From positions 51,115,359-51,179,358 of the forward strand of contig CM024766.1 in assembly GCA_014218235.1 (NCBI GenBank): 64,000 nucleotides of DNA, read 5' to 3'. The notes under the pieces were generated by a model. It saw only the letters and a list, made by a program, of their open reading frames with translations. It was not told the DNA's origin and ran no database searches. Origin of the DNA: Colocasia esculenta. Its lineage: Eukaryota; Streptophyta; Magnoliopsida; Alismatales; Araceae. The translations under genes and the position numbers were made by a program. This document shows, in pieces, positions 63,861 to 64,000 of this stretch (positions within the stretch are counted from its first letter, which is position 1; the number at the start of each line of letters is the position of its first letter).

Positions 63861-64000
63861 TCCCTGGCAAAGTAGAGGCCAAGGTATGGCAGTTGTAGGC
63901 ACACAAATTTTGACACCACTGTGAGAAAATATCACATTACACCATAATGCCACAAGTGACCCTCATTCTGCACTTCTTGAGTACTTTTCCTCATCTTTTT

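Larger units (their letters stand above)
60249..64000. other. Unclassified region
   Basis: Open frames of up to 250 codons occur (60360-60881, 60850-61602), but they lack recognisable domains, overlap one another on both strands and are rich in pyrimidine-driven Ser/Leu/Pro. A TTTGCCCTTAGCCT phrase at about 61800 resembles TTTGCCCCTAGCCT near 38040, hinting at Gypsy-related 3' sequence. No element boundaries were found. Confidence 0.4.

Overview
This window is repeat-dominated nuclear DNA from a flowering plant; the species cannot be told from the sequence. The evidence is the set of plant element families present: plant Copia and Tat-lineage Gypsy pol genes, chromovirus LTRs, Sirevirus-like LTRs primed by initiator tRNA-Met, a plant miniature LTR element (TRIM), a CACTA end with the CACTACAAG terminus, a plant LINE RNase H, and two decayed plant mobile domain (PMD) genes with spliceosomal introns. 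I found no intact host gene, no rRNA or canonical tRNA gene, and no prokaryotic operon structure.

Layout. 1-1066: reverse-strand chromovirus-type LTR cut by the window edge. 1067-4740: AT-rich DNA, a C-rich minisatellite and a (GA)n tract. 4740-5199: right end of a CACTA transposon. 5200-8442: reverse-strand chromovirus remnant (3' LTR, PPT, integrase/chromodomain tail). 8443-15744: a solo LTR (TSD CTACC) with a second solo LTR (10741-15086, TSD TGATA) nested inside it. 17488-18864: PMD-like pseudogene 1. 19524-37446: PMD pseudogene 2, at least seven exons, interrupted by an 8.7 kb reverse-strand Copia element (20157-28856, TSD ACCTC) in exon 2 and by a tandem TRIM plus gag-only LTR element (29951-36429, one shared TSD GGGAG) in exon 4. 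38665-53821: reverse-strand Tat-lineage Gypsy element, split by a forward gag-only element (42328-50313, TSD GACTT). 54361-59191: 3' half of a related element, with an ORF resembling the plant-transposon/envelope-like family before its 3' LTR. 59192-60248: LTR remnant holding a truncated LINE (TSD CACTTAAC). 60249-64000: nothing firmly identified.

Most unusual signals. (1) Retroelement LTRs carry arrays of paired CpG words with fixed spacing and variable linkers. GTCGAC palindromes are spaced exactly 21 bp at five loci in two unrelated LTR classes, with one 22-bp exception. GRCGTCCA/TGCCGCCA pairs have CpGs 16 bp apart, and AATCG/CGATT pairs 11 bp apart. (2) Three separate structured-RNA candidates show compensatory base changes between copies: four stem-loops in the Copia leader, a triplicated domain of about 100 nt in the 42-50 kb element, and a hairpin array downstream of the LTR TATA boxes. 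(3) A TRIM and a gag-only element sit head to tail inside one target-site duplication, as if joined before integration. (4) All 14 in-frame stops in the two PMD pseudogenes are TAG or TGA, none TAA, pointing to methylcytosine deamination as the cause of decay.

How the parts relate. There is no shared pathway here; this is a history of insertions. The PMD gene came first, then the Copia element (LTRs differ by about 2%), then the TRIM/gag-only tandem (5 differences in 1796 bp). Neither gag-only element carries pol, so both would need enzymes from an autonomous relative. The palindrome-rich LTRs and repeated GGGGGAG tracts resemble what is known of Sireviruses.
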